A DNA stretch of 64,000 bases, taken from NCBI RefSeq assembly GCF_002127325.2, contig NC_035433.2:145421472-145485471 (forward strand), given 5' to 3'. How positions within the stretch are numbered: position 1 is the stretch's first letter; each line of letters starts with the position of its first letter. The DNA is from Helianthus annuus (taxonomy: Eukaryota; Streptophyta; Magnoliopsida; Asterales; Asteraceae). A program made the translations under genes and the position numbers. The notes beneath the pieces were generated by a model. The model did no database searches. It saw only the letters and a program-made list of their open reading frames with translations, and was not told the DNA's origin. Positions 24,043 through 38,325 of this stretch are shown here, in pieces.

Positions 24043-26667
24043 ATGGCTTCATCATTGAAGAGTACATCCGCAGCGATGTCTGCAGTCACTTCGTCTCAAA
24101 ACACTTTGCCTTTGCCTCCACCACTGGCAGGATCTCAGAAAAATGCTGAGAAGAGACCAACTCCAACTTTCTCTAAACCTCCATCTTCTTCTGCTTTAAA
24201 TTCTTCTGCTCCCAGTACTAGTGATGTATTTACTTTGATTTTGCAGATGAAGGATCGCATGCAGCGGCAGGATGAAACTAATGAGAGGATCCTCAGGGAA
24301 ATTGGAGATCTCAAAAGACAAAAGAAAGCGGCAGAGGATCATTCCCCACTAATGCCCAAATCTTTGAGTTTTGATACTCCGATGATCACTTCTCAGCCAT
24401 CAGGAGTCCTAGACGTTCAAATTGTGGGAGGATCAAAAGGATTGCACCTCGGATCGGCAATAATGACTCAGGCATCAGGCTCACATTTTCAGCCGGCAGG
24501 ATCCTATCCTCAGCATATGGGATCCTTCGTGAATTCAGGGGCCTATCCGGGAGCACAGCAGTTTCAAGGATCCTACTTTGTTCCAGGATCATCCCAGGTT
24601 CAAGGATCCTCCTTTGTTCCAGGATCATCCCAGGTTCAAGGATCCTTCTTTGTTCCAGGATCATCCCAGGTTCAAAGATCCTCCTTACTTCCGGGATCGT
24701 CTCAGATACCGGGATCCTTCCAGATGCCAGGATCCCTAAAGAGTTTGCAAACAGGAAATCTAGATGTCCATCAAGGGGATTTCATTCCAATGCAGACCAT
24801 TGCTTCCACTGGTCCCTCCATCATCCCAGAATCCCAGCCATATGGATTCACACCCAGTGTTCCTAACTTGAACCCAATGGGAGGTAACACCTTAAATAAT
24901 TATCTTACCACTAACCATGGATTCGTGCAGGATACAGGTATCAATCATGCTATGGCCAGGGAATTGCAGAAGCTGAAGGATATGATCTCAAGTGTTCCAG
25001 GGGTAGTCAAGCCTATCCCGGAGATTGCAGATGGAAGCCATAAGGTATCTCGTTTTGCACCACCAATTTGTGATGCAGAGGTACCCAAAAGGTTCCATAT
25101 CCCTACTATGAAGCTGTATGATGGAACAACGGATCCTGAGGAGCACATAGCACAATACAGGGAGAGGATGGAGATCAATCCAATCCCAGAAAAGTTAAAG
25201 GAAGCATGCCTATGTAAAGGATTTCGATCCACTCTTACTGGATCAGCTCTTAAATGGCTGCTAAGTCTTCCCCCTTACTCTATCACTTCATTTGCTAATT
25301 TAGTTAATTTATTCAATAATCAATTCTCTTGTAGTAGAAAATTTGAAAGATTAACTAGTGATTTATATAGGGTAACTCAAAGTCATAATGAATCATTAAG
25401 GGATTATATAACTAAATTCAGTAAAGAATCCTTGGACATTCCCAACTTGGATATGGCCACGGCTGTTGAGGCCTTCAAAATGGGACTGCTTAAGGATTCA
25501 TTGTTCTATGATGATCTTGTTATGACACCATGCAGGAACCTAGATGTAGTAAGAACTCGGGCACTCAGGTTCATCCGGCTAGAGGATGACAAGAGGATCC
25601 AGGAGAGACAAGTAGGATCCTCAAAACAGGAAAAGCAAGGATCCTCTTTCAAGAGCAATAAATTCAGATCCTACCCTAGAAATGACAACCAGAACGTGCA
25701 TGCTGTTGACCAGGAAGAGGATGATGAGGATTATCCTCCGATTTCTGAATATTGTTTTTCTGTTGACAATCATGAACTAATCCTTGCAATGCAGAATCTA
25801 GGAGAAAAAGCCAGGTGGCCCAGAAAGAATGACAAACCATCCGGGACTAAAGACAAGTCAAAGTGGTGTGCATACCACGAGGATTTCGGGCATCTAACTG
25901 AAGAATGCATCGCATTAAGAAAAGAAATTGGATATTTGCTAAGCAAGGGAAATTTGAAAGAGTTGTTGGGAAGAAAAAAGCAAAAGACTCAGGATCATGA
26001 AAGGATCCCTGAAAAAGCTCCAGCCCCTCCGGCAAACGCACAAGTGATTAACTTTATTTCCGGAGGATCAGACATCTGTGGTACATCCTTCTCAGCAGCT
26101 AAAAGGCATGCAAAGGAAGCTAAAATGGATAATGGAGAAAGATCTATTCGAACATCAAGTGTCTCGGAAGGAAAAACGATAACGTTTGATGAGGATGATC
26201 GCATTAACATCCAGGATCCTCATCATGATAGTTTAGTTATTACCCTCTTTATCTCTAACCATTTTGTCCGCAGGATCCTTATCGACGGAGGAAGCTCAGT
26301 AAACATTATCCAGCTTGATGTTCTAAAGAAGATGGGTATCCCGGAATCAGACATCACACCAAGATCCTCCGTGCTTGTGGGATTCAGTGGAGAAACTAAG
26401 AAAACTCTGGGGGACATCAAACTCCCAATCTACGTGGAAGGATTACATAATTATCAAAAATTTTGTGTTATTGACTGTTTATCTTGTTGTAATGTTATCC
26501 TGGGAAGGCCTTGGATACATGATATGAAAGCAGTCCCATCCACCTACCATCAATGTGTGAAACTCCCTAGCCCATGGGGGATAATCAAAATCGATAGTGA
26601 TCAGCAGGAGGCTAAGGATTGTTATACCTCATCCATGAAACCAACCTCGAAGCCAAGGGAGCAATAG
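24043..26667 (+). CDS. Element C gag-protease polyprotein (874 aa)
   Basis: Fully open frame. Residues 1-110 are Ser/Pro-rich, then a short charged segment (MKDRMQRQDETNERILREIG) that could form a coiled coil. Residues about 176-226 hold 12-residue repeats (QGSSFVPGSSQV type). Residues about 350-470 are the Ty3 gag domain. Residues about 607-620 form the CAYHEDFGHLTEEC zinc-type motif. The protease has ILIDGGSSVNII near residue 746 and VILGRPWIH near 816. The start is the first ATG after the primer site, with a leader of only 78 nt after the LTR. The stop is UAG followed by CAAUUA. It shares the frame with pol. Confidence 0.94.
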   Translation: MASSLKSTSAAMSAVTSSQNTLPLPPPLAGSQKNAEKRPTPTFSKPPSSSALNSSAPSTSDVFTLILQMKDRMQRQDETNERILREIGDLKRQKKAAEDHSPLMPKSLSFDTPMITSQPSGVLDVQIVGGSKGLHLGSAIMTQASGSHFQPAGSYPQHMGSFVNSGAYPGAQQFQGSYFVPGSSQVQGSSFVPGSSQVQGSFFVPGSSQVQRSSLLPGSSQIPGSFQMPGSLKSLQTGNLDVHQGDFIPMQTIASTGPSIIPESQPYGFTPSVPNLNPMGGNTLNNYLTTNHGFVQDTGINHAMARELQKLKDMISSVPGVVKPIPEIADGSHKVSRFAPPICDAEVPKRFHIPTMKLYDGTTDPEEHIAQYRERMEINPIPEKLKEACLCKGFRSTLTGSALKWLLSLPPYSITSFANLVNLFNNQFSCSRKFERLTSDLYRVTQSHNESLRDYITKFSKESLDIPNLDMATAVEAFKMGLLKDSLFYDDLVMTPCRNLDVVRTRALRFIRLEDDKRIQERQVGSSKQEKQGSSFKSNKFRSYPRNDNQNVHAVDQEEDDEDYPPISEYCFSVDNHELILAMQNLGEKARWPRKNDKPSGTKDKSKWCAYHEDFGHLTEECIALRKEIGYLLSKGNLKELLGRKKQKTQDHERIPEKAPAPPANAQVINFISGGSDICGTSFSAAKRHAKEAKMDNGERSIRTSSVSEGKTITFDEDDRINIQDPHHDSLVITLFISNHFVRRILIDGGSSVNIIQLDVLKKMGIPESDITPRSSVLVGFSGETKKTLGDIKLPIYVEGLHNYQKFCVIDCLSCCNVILGRPWIHDMKAVPSTYHQCVKLPSPWGIIKIDSDQQEAKDCYTSSMKPTSKPREQ

Positions 26668-29772
<3,105 letters not shown>

Positions 29773-30749
29773 TGTCACGACCCCTGACCCCATCCTGGCC
29801 GGAATCGGTGCCGTGAGCAGTCCAGTGGTACCGGTGATTATTTTGAAAAACATTGCAGCGGAAATTTCATCAGGACCGTGAGTTAGGAAAAATATCAGAG
29901 TTTTAGAAACACCGGATTTTATTTAAAAAGATGGAATAAATTCCATGTTTTACAAAGGTAGCTTTTAATAAAAACAATATTTCTTAATTTGAAAATAAGC
30001 CACTTCTTGAAGTCCTTCGGTGTCGGATCCAATCCTTACTCCAATCTATTGTAATTACCTGAAACGCGTTTTAAAAAGATTTTGTCAGCGGGAAATACTG
30101 AGTGAATTATTCTAGTTGCTGGAAAATGACACATTTGTTATAATTCACAGTGTTAAGATCTTTTACAATGTTTCTGATATCAACCAACTACCCACAGTAC
30201 TTTACCACTCGACCCATTGGCCCACATGTCCAATGGTGTCTGTGATTATGGTCATATCACCCAATGGCTGCCCCAATGGTGACGATTATAGTGTAATGTG
30301 CACAATACCCCACATACCGGCTGTAATTTGGTGATTACATAAACTTAATCACTGTAAGTTATAATTATGAAAATAATTTGGAGTATTGTAAAACAGTTAA
30401 CAACTCACAAACGGTGAGAAAAGAGTTTATAAAAGAAGAATAACTCACAAATCAGCATGCAGGATTGAGTTAACAAACTTCCTGATTCTACTTCTTCCGA
30501 TAATTAGGCATGCACTTTATTATTCTGGATCTTCTGATGATTTTATAGTTTGTTTGATTGTAAGGGTGTAGTTGGGAGTATTCTTGGTAGTTAAATACAT
30601 AGTTTAACAGAATGGAATACGTATTGGTGTAAAACCCAAATCAAACCTTAATGGTAGTCATGAGATTCGAACATTAACGAATTTCACAAAAATCGGGTTA
30701 ATGATCAATACAGCTTTTACGATAATTCACGAGATCAAATTCTCACAAT

Positions 30750-31035
30750 GAACGACAAAGTGCAATACTTCAACTCATTTATCGAATTGATGACAAACGA
30801 CAAAGTATAATACTTCAACTCATTTATCGAATTATCGACAAACGACAAAGTATAATACTTCAACTCATTTATCGAATTAATGACAAACGACAAAGTATAA
30901 TACTTCAACTCATTTATCGAATTATCGACAAACGACAAAGTATAATACTTCAACTCATTTATCGAATTAACGACAAACGACAAAGTATAATACTTCAACT
31001 CATTTATCGAATTAATGACAAACGACAAATTATAA
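30750..31035. repeat. 45-bp tandem repeat, 6 copies, in element E LTR
   Basis: Unit AACGACAAAGTATAATACTT-CAACTCATTTATCGAATTAA-TCGAC with small variants. 45 is a multiple of three, so the minus strand shows a spurious open frame of 15-residue repeats (NELKYYTLSFV). The same array in the other LTR (36706-36896 and 48031-48128) is split by element F. Confidence 0.9.
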
Positions 31036-31183
31036 CCCAATGTGGGCGGCACTTAGACATTCTTTGGATATATTCATCCCGGAAATTGAATCGTAATAGC
31101 GATCGAGTGATTATTGGTTAGAACACCAACGTATAGAGAGAAAAAGAAAAGAAATGAGCAAAGAAAAATGAATCCTAAGCTTC

Positions 31184-31289
31184 CTATTTATAGGTAGAAA
31201 ATAGGAAATTTCTAGGAAGTTTCCCTTGTATTTCTAGGAAGTTTCCTATAGCTTTTCTAGGAAGTTACTTATATCTTCCAGGAAGCTTC
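31184..31289 (-). promoter_or_regulatory. Element E LTR promoter: TATA box with upstream heat-shock-element-like array
   Basis: Minus-strand TATA (ATAAATAGG, complement of 31184-31193). Upstream of it, at 31205-31212, 31216-31223, 31238-31245 and 31282-31289, are GAAATTTC, GAAGTTTC, GAAGTTTC and GAAGCTTC, matching GAAnnTTC, plus one near match at 31261. The spacing from TATA is about 12-97 bp. The second LTR has the same array near 48300-48390. Heat response is inference. Confidence 0.5.
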
Positions 31290-31895
31290 CTACCCACAGA
31301 TATCTATCCTCTTACACTTTCCTAGCACCTTCCTTCGGTATTATCTATTATATTTATATATTTTTATTTGGTGATTAGTAGATTTTACTTAGCTTAATTA
31401 ATCTTGCTTAACTTAATTAATCGTACTCAGCTTAATTAATCTAGTTTAGTTTAATTAATCCCACTTAATTAATACTAAACTTAATTAATAAATTAATTAA
31501 TCTATTTAGCTAACTTAACTGCTAAGTTTGATATACTAGTTTAACAGCTTACTGATTATGAGTTCTAATTTCTAGACACAAGAACTCGTATTAGTGTATT
31601 AACTCAATTCAACTTTAATGACCAGTGATTAGAGTTATTACCCTAATAACGAGCAGAGTTTAGGGATTTAGAGGGTAAAATCCCGAGCTATTATTTACAA
31701 AAATAAAAGCTGACGGAAAGAAAAGAATTGAACAGTGATCGAGTTAATACCCTGATTGCGACGTCGATTAGTGATCCGTGTGTGTGAATTGTGGTAAACA
31801 GAGCATAACTCCGTGTAATTTTCGACTTTGTTCGTCGATCAAGCGCCCAGAATCAAGTGCCAATGTCCTGATATTTATACCCGATTTTGATCAGG

Positions 31896-31936
31896 CTTAC
31901 GGACCGTAAGCTATACCCCTTACGGTCCGTAAGGGG
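31896..31936. repeat. Twin perfect palindromes in element E LTR
   Basis: CTTACGGACCGTAAG (31896-31910) and CCCCTTACGGTCCGTAAGGG-G (31916-31936) share the core TTACGGNCCGTAA and are 5 bp apart. A copy is present in the other LTR near 48991-49031. Confidence 0.85.
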
Positions 31937-32195
31937 TACCTATATGCTAAAGGTCGGCCAAGGTTGGGACTAGGCTTGCTGAGTCAATGAATTGGACCAA
32001 TCAGATTAAACCAACGTTTTATTTGGATAAACGTCCAACTAGGGTTTGCCCCCCTTGAGTTTTAGGGGCCCTGATCCTGATTCTGATTGTTCTGAAAATT
32101 TTAGGGTTAGTGCAGAATCAATTGGGTGTCTTAATTAGGGTTTCCTTATTGGATAATTATCATACTAAATATTAATTTTAGTGAGAGTCGTTACA

Positions 32196-33471
32196 TCCTC
32201 CCCATCTTAATAAAAATCTCGTCCTCGAGATTTAGACGATGATATTTTCTTGAGGTTATGTTACTTCTTTTAATAGGAACAATATATTATGGGATGGAAT
32301 CAAAAGATATTTGATAGGCATGAATTTTGAAATGAAATGATTTGGAGAATATGACTTAATGTCAGAAAGGAACTTACTTTGATCAATTGAGAAAGATTCT
32401 ATTTGTGAGTAGAAGTATGAAAAATGATTTGTTAATGATTATCCCGAAAATCAATTTTGTTTACTTAAATGGTAAGGATATACTAAACAATAGAATTTTA
32501 GTGTATAGTAATCTGAGTACATAATTGTACCAAGAAAATGACAAACCAAACGAACGGCTTATGAATAGGGTTTAGGACAGGCTGCTACAAAGCGTTTGTA
32601 GTGATTCAATGATGACCGAATAAATTCATTGTTTTCGAATTTAAGAGTTTCAAGGAAGCGGATTTGAATATTTCAAGAGATGAGATATTCCGATGAAATG
32701 ATATGATTTCCAAGTTGATTATGTTTAAGCCAAAAGATATATGATCTATAGATTCTTAAAATGAATGTGAAGAACTTTTTGGAATTGGTAAAATTCTTTG
32801 TCAGAAGAAAACTTACCTTGATTGGTACTTAAGATTGACCGGTTCCAAATGAAATGAAAACATGAAAATGTTTTGTCAGATATCGAATTATGATATGAGA
32901 AAATCAATGTGCTGAGATGGGTAATTTGTAAGAATACATGAAAAGACAATAAAGTTAGTATATTTTTGTCTTAATACATAATTATATTTAGATGATTTTA
33001 ATCAAAATGTTTGATTAAAGATAGGTGATATTTTGATTTACTAAATACCTTTTCCTTTTTATGTTATCATAATAAAATATAGATAGGTTTAAAATACCAA
33101 AACCCGTAATGATATATGTTTTATAAATAGGTTTACCCAATATCGTAGAACTCATGATTATTATTTATAAAATCAAATATGTTTACTATAAGATTAGGGT
33201 ATTTTAAATCATAAAAGTAGAATAATAAATGTTTATCAAGTATACTTAAATATTGGCTTGCGTAAATAATATTCGATATATTTTATTGGAAGAATATTTT
33301 TATAAGTATTCAATGGTTGTGAAATATTAATCAAGATGAACATTTTATAATATGTCTTGTTCATGAATACTTAGACTATTATTTAGATAATTTTATTCGT
33401 CCCTTTGATTGTTTTATGAAAATATGTCTTCTCTCTACAATACAAAGTATACATATTTTTATATATAATAT

Positions 33472-33534
<63 letters not shown>

Positions 33535-35728
33535 TAGTTATTATCATTGTTGGATATTGGTTAGGGCTGCCTTGTTTAAGCATAAGTGATCAGTCCATGC
33601 CTAACTAAGGCTACGCTATCCAATATCTGTCTTGATAATACCCTTAAAATAATAGTAATACCTACTGTTATAAATATTTGAATATTTACTAAAAATAAAT
33701 AATTTAAACGAGATCAGCGAAATTTTCAAATGTTGTGAAAAATGTCACCACAAGGTGATTGTAATCAAATAAATGTTTTGATGAATTCGAAGACTAAACA
33801 AGCATGTTATGGTTCAAGAGAATTGAAGTGCTTGTCAGGACTATTTTGAATATGATGGCTTCAATCCATCATATGGGACTTTGAATTGAATATGTAATGC
33901 GAGCAAGTTTAAACAATTGAACTTGGTGTAAATAAAATGAGTTCCTGTATCAATAAGAAATTTTTGATATGGTTACAACAAAACCATGTATGCTAAAGGA
34001 AATTGAGTTTTTCAAGAAACTTATTGACTTGCTATCAAAGAGTCAACGTTTTACAATAAACGTGGTTTATAAATGCAAAGATCAAGTATAGTGATATGAT
34101 ATTTGAACTTTTGATAAAAATAACAAATTGGAATGAAGCCTCCAGTGGTCTTCATAAATCAAACGAACCACATGCGCAACAAACAGTGCATGTGTAAAGT
34201 GTGGATTTACCAAGAAATGAAATAGATCAATATTTGTCACTATGAAAGAATTCCTCATTGTATGATGACCGTTAGGGGAACTAGAAAAAGTTTATTCATA
34301 GAGGTCAGAATTGCAACGAAGGGAATATAAGAACTTCTTATCTGGAATTTCGTGTGATAACTATTTGTTTAATGACATTATCAGAGAATGTCGAATGAAG
34401 TGAAATGAAATAGGGGATTTGCAAAGGTAGATGACTTCTTTTGTAGTGCCAATGACTATAATTAGACTGTGCATTGATGGTTGTGAAATATTGTTCCAAC
34501 GTACCTTAGTGATATTTTGATCATTTGTAAGATCATGTGGCAAAGTGCCGATTTTTTTGATTAGGAGTTCTTTTACTGACGGAATTAGTGTTGGTATCAT
34601 CATGCCCAAATTCATATTTTTCAAAGGTCTTGCCTTGGAGATTGTATTCGATATACTTTGATGTCTTGCGGACGTGAAATTTTAGGTTTCATGTGTTTTC
34701 TGGTGCATTAGCACAACTTTACCTGCTTCTTACTGGCGTTAATAGTTTATGGTAACGCATTGGTAATTCTTATATATTTTTGATGGTGTCCCAACTTAAT
34801 GGGTTTCCAGTATTATTTTGTTGCATGAGTTACGAGGTAGATGATCAAACGAAAGAATGTTTGACATCCAAATTAAAGATATATGCGAGAGATTCCTGAT
34901 AAAGAAATCTATATACATATGCTTGTGCTTTATTCTTAATTGTTATGGCTTTTTGGAATTTCTTATAGATATACATATCTATATTATATACATACCCTTT
35001 ATAAGGTTAATGTATTTAACAGAATCTTATTTTTTAAAAACAAGTCTGATATCTGGCCATGATACTTATTTAGGGAAATCTTGTCACTTGTTTGACATTT
35101 TATATACCCCATCTTACCCGGTTCGCGCCGGAGAGGTAACCTCAGTATATCCGGACAAGCTGGAGAGTCTGCTACTCTATACCCAGTTTTGCCGGAGAAA
35201 ATTTTCTATTTCCCATAAATAGTATCTTTTCAAGATTTTTAAAAGTGCCTCTTTTATTAGGGCTTTTATCCAGAATTAAGGAAATTTGTATTCCCATAAC
35301 ATCTCTTTATTCTTGACCAAATAATATCAATAAGCAAAAATAAATAGCAATTAAGTGCTATTGTCTGCTAATCGTCATTCGTATGACATATCAGTATCCA
35401 TTACATTATACTTATATAAGTAATTTATTTTAAAGTTTATTTTAAGGCAAAATTCTTAAGTTCAAGTCTAAATATCATTCAGAATGTTATCAGATAATAT
35501 TAAGTTTCTAACTTTCCGTTTAAGCTTAGGTATTATTATTATAACACCTACTTGCTCTTAAACAAGTGGCTTAGTTTATACTAAGGCATCTTTTCTTATG
35601 TTCAGGTCTAAATTCTATCAGATGTGCTACCAGTTAATAGCAATCTCCTAACTTTTTATTTAAGCTTAAGTATTGTTATCACAACACTTATAGGCTTAAA
35701 GCAGTGGCTTAGCTCTAATACCACCTTC
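32196..35728 (-). other. Element E interior, non-coding
   Basis: 3.5 kb, AT-rich, with no recognisable gag or pol. It contains an (AT)n run (about 33475-33530), a purine tract next to 32196 and the primer site at 35712-35723. A small GC-richer patch (35115-35200, with CCCGGTTCGCGCCGG) stands out but has no identifiable function. Short frames (32746-32949, 34361-34624, 34857-35222) show no known domain. Confidence 0.8.
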
Positions 35729-36896
35729 TGTCACGACCCCCGACCCCATCCTGGCCGGAATCGGTGCCGTGAGCAGTCCAGTGGTACCGGTGATTATTTT
35801 GAAAAACATTGCAGCGGAAATTTCATCAGGACCGTGAGTTAGGAAAAATATCAGAGTTTTAGAAACACCGGATTTTATTTAAAAAGATGGAATAAATTCC
35901 ATGTTTTACAAAGGTATCTTTTAATAAAAACAATATTTCTTAATTTGAAAATAAGCCACTTCTTGAAGTCCTTCGGTGTCGGATCCAATCCTTACTCCAA
36001 TCTATTGTAATTACCTGAAACGCGTTTTAAAAAGATTTTGTCAGCGGGAAATACTGAGTGAATTATTCTAGTTGCTGGAAAATGACACATTTGTTATAAT
36101 TCACAGTGTTAAGATCTTTTACAATGTTTCTGATATCAACCAACTACCCACAGTACTTTACCACTCGACCCATTGGCCCACATGTCCAATGGTGTCTGTG
36201 ATTATGGTCATATCACCCAATGGCTGCCCCAATGGTGACGATTATCAAGTAATGTGCACAATACCCCACATACCGGCTGTAATTTGGTGATTACATAAAC
36301 TTAATCACTGTAAGTTATAATTATGAAAATAATTTGGAGTATTGTAAAACAGTTAACAACTCACAAACGGTGAGAAAAGAGTTTATAAAAGAAGAATAAC
36401 TCACAAATCAGCATGCAGGATTGAGTTAACAAACTTCCTGATTCTACTTCTTCCGATAATTAGGCATGCACTTTATTATTCTGGATCTTCTGATGATTTT
36501 ATAGTTTGTTTGATTGTAAGGGTGTAGTTGGGAGTATTCTTGGTAGTTAAATACATAGTTTAACAGAATGGAATACGTATTGGTGTAAAACCCAAATCAA
36601 ACCTTAATGGTAGTCATGAGATTCGAACCTTAACGAATTTCACAAAAATCGGGTTAATGATCAATACAGCTTTTACGATAATTCACGAGATCAAATTCTC
36701 ACAATGAACGACAAAGTGCAATACTTCAACTCATTTATCGAATTGATGACAAACGACAAAGTATAATACTTCAACTCATTTATCGAATTATCGACAAACG
36801 ACAAAGTATAATACTTCAACTCATTTATCGAATTAATGACAAACGACAAAGTATAATACTTCAACTCATTTATCGAATTATCGACAAACGACAAAG
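35729..36896 (-). repeat. Element E 5' LTR, left segment
   Basis: First 1,168 bp of the LTR, matching 29773-30940, up to the F insertion inside the 45-bp repeat array. Continues at 48036. Confidence 0.93.
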
Positions 36897-37534
36897 TGTT
36901 GGTGCACTTGTGTCTGTACTTTGTCTGTATTCGGTCACGATGTAAACGATGTCCCTGTCAGTCCTGTAAGTTGACCAAGTCAACCGTCCTCCTGGTTTGA
37001 CTTGGCCAAACAATTAAGAATATGTTTGTAAAGGGTCTGAGTCGAAAGATGGGCCATCGAAGGATTATGTCTATCCTTCGATGAGCTCGAAAGATGTCCA
37101 ACGAAGGATAATGTTGAACCTTGAAGGATATACCATCCTTCGAGGTAAATGTAGATCCTTCGAGAGACTTGTGATCGACAGATGGTCTTTCGGTCTATCT
37201 GCATGATCCTTCGACCAGACCTGCTGTGTATGGGTATAAATACCCATGCAGTGTGTTCAAGACATATGAGATGCACATAGAGAGATAAGGAAGTTGAGAG
37301 CATTCTGTCCGAAACACACACACACTAGAGAGTTTGCAAAACTGATTTGTGAACATTGTGCTTGTAACCGGAACCTTTCATTCGCATTAATACAAGTGGT
37401 GTTAATCGGTGAACCTTTGTGTGTTTGTGTTTATACTTGCTTCATCCCGGTTTGCTTGCTAGCTTGGATTCCGCACTCGCTAGTGGGTTAGTATAACAAG
37501 GTTTAGGTTCGTCATCCTCTAAGAGGGACCTACA
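36897..37534 (+). repeat. Element F 5' LTR (638 bp)
   Basis: TGTTGGTGCACTTG ... GACCTACA. TATA box inside the palindrome GGGTATAAATACCC (about 37232-37245). A cluster of at least seven TTCGA/TCGAA words, mostly as CCTTCGA and TCGAAAG, lies at 37030-37217. Confidence 0.94.
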
Positions 37535-37536
37535 AG

Positions 37537-37548
37537 TGGTATCAGAGC
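37537..37548 (+). other. Element F primer-binding site (initiator Met tRNA type)
   Basis: TGGTATCAGAGC, two bases after the LTR. Confidence 0.92.
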
Positions 37549-38325
37549 CGTGGCTCTTTACTTTGTTTAAAACCGGGTTTGTTCAAGTTCTTGGTGTGTT
37601 TGGACACTTGGTTTAGCACCCGTTTTTGGTGGTTTTCTTGCATCTTTAAACTGAAAAACGCGTTCTAAACCTTTCGGGAGTGTTCAAGGTTGGGTTGGGT
37701 AACTTAAAACTTGATTTTAAGGTGTTTTGGTGTTTTCCGGTCAAATTCCGGTCATAGCTCCGGTGACTAGTTTTTGGATAAGGTGTTCCTTTTTTGGGTA
37801 ATATTTTATTTGAAAATCAAAGTTGGTAGAAAGGTGAGGTCTGACCATTCCTTTTTGCCGAAAGTTGACTTCACCAACCCATCACCTTTTCACCAACCTG
37901 GCACATCAGTGTCAGTGTGTCAGTGAGTTTCGAAGGATATCCTTCGACATCGAAAGACCATCTTTCGATCAAGGAAGTTTCGATAGATATACATCTTTCG
38001 ACCCATCCTTCGAAGTCAGAGTCTTATCCTTCGAACCAGAGAATCTATTCGAAAGACAGTTATTCGAAAGATAAGGATATATACTCGAAAGATAAGGATC
38101 TTTCAAATTCTGAATCCTTCGAGTTTGTAAATCTTTCGAAATCATTGTTCGAGATTCAACAGTGATCTTTCGAGCACTGTTGATCCTTCGAACAAGATTT
38201 GATCTTTCGATCGTGGTCTGTTTGTTGTTAACAAGTTTCTGTTTTTTAGATCTTTCGAACCAGGATCCTTCGGCTGTGTGTGATCTTTCGGAATATTCAT
38301 ATAGAATTTATTTTTCTCATCAATC
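37549..38325 (+). other. Element F leader with TTCGA word array
   Basis: 777 nt of untranslated leader. From about 37925 to 38290 there are more than fifteen CCTTCGA/CTTTCGA/TTCGAAAG words at irregular spacing, the same words as in the LTR. Short frames here are products of the repeated words. Confidence 0.75.

Larger units (their letters stand above)
29773..32195 (-). repeat. Element E 3' LTR (2,423 bp)
   Basis: Contains, left to right: six 45-bp tandem repeats (30750-31035), a minus-strand TATA box (31184-31193), four GAAnnTTC heat-shock-type motifs (31205-31289), TTAATTAATC word repeats (31390-31500), and twin palindromes (31896-31936). It is the copy uninterrupted by F. Confidence 0.93.

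Noticed and set aside
30735..31052. Minus-strand 105-codon frame with 15-residue repeats
   Set aside because: Produced by the 45-bp tandem repeat in the element E LTR; no known protein, and it lies in an LTR.
34857..35222. 121-codon plus-strand frame in the element E interior
   Set aside because: AT-rich, no recognisable domain, opposite to the element; likely chance.
36980..37321. 113-codon minus-strand frame in the element F LTR (copy at 47476-47817)
   Set aside because: Present in both LTRs because they are copies; composed largely of the repeated TTCGA words.
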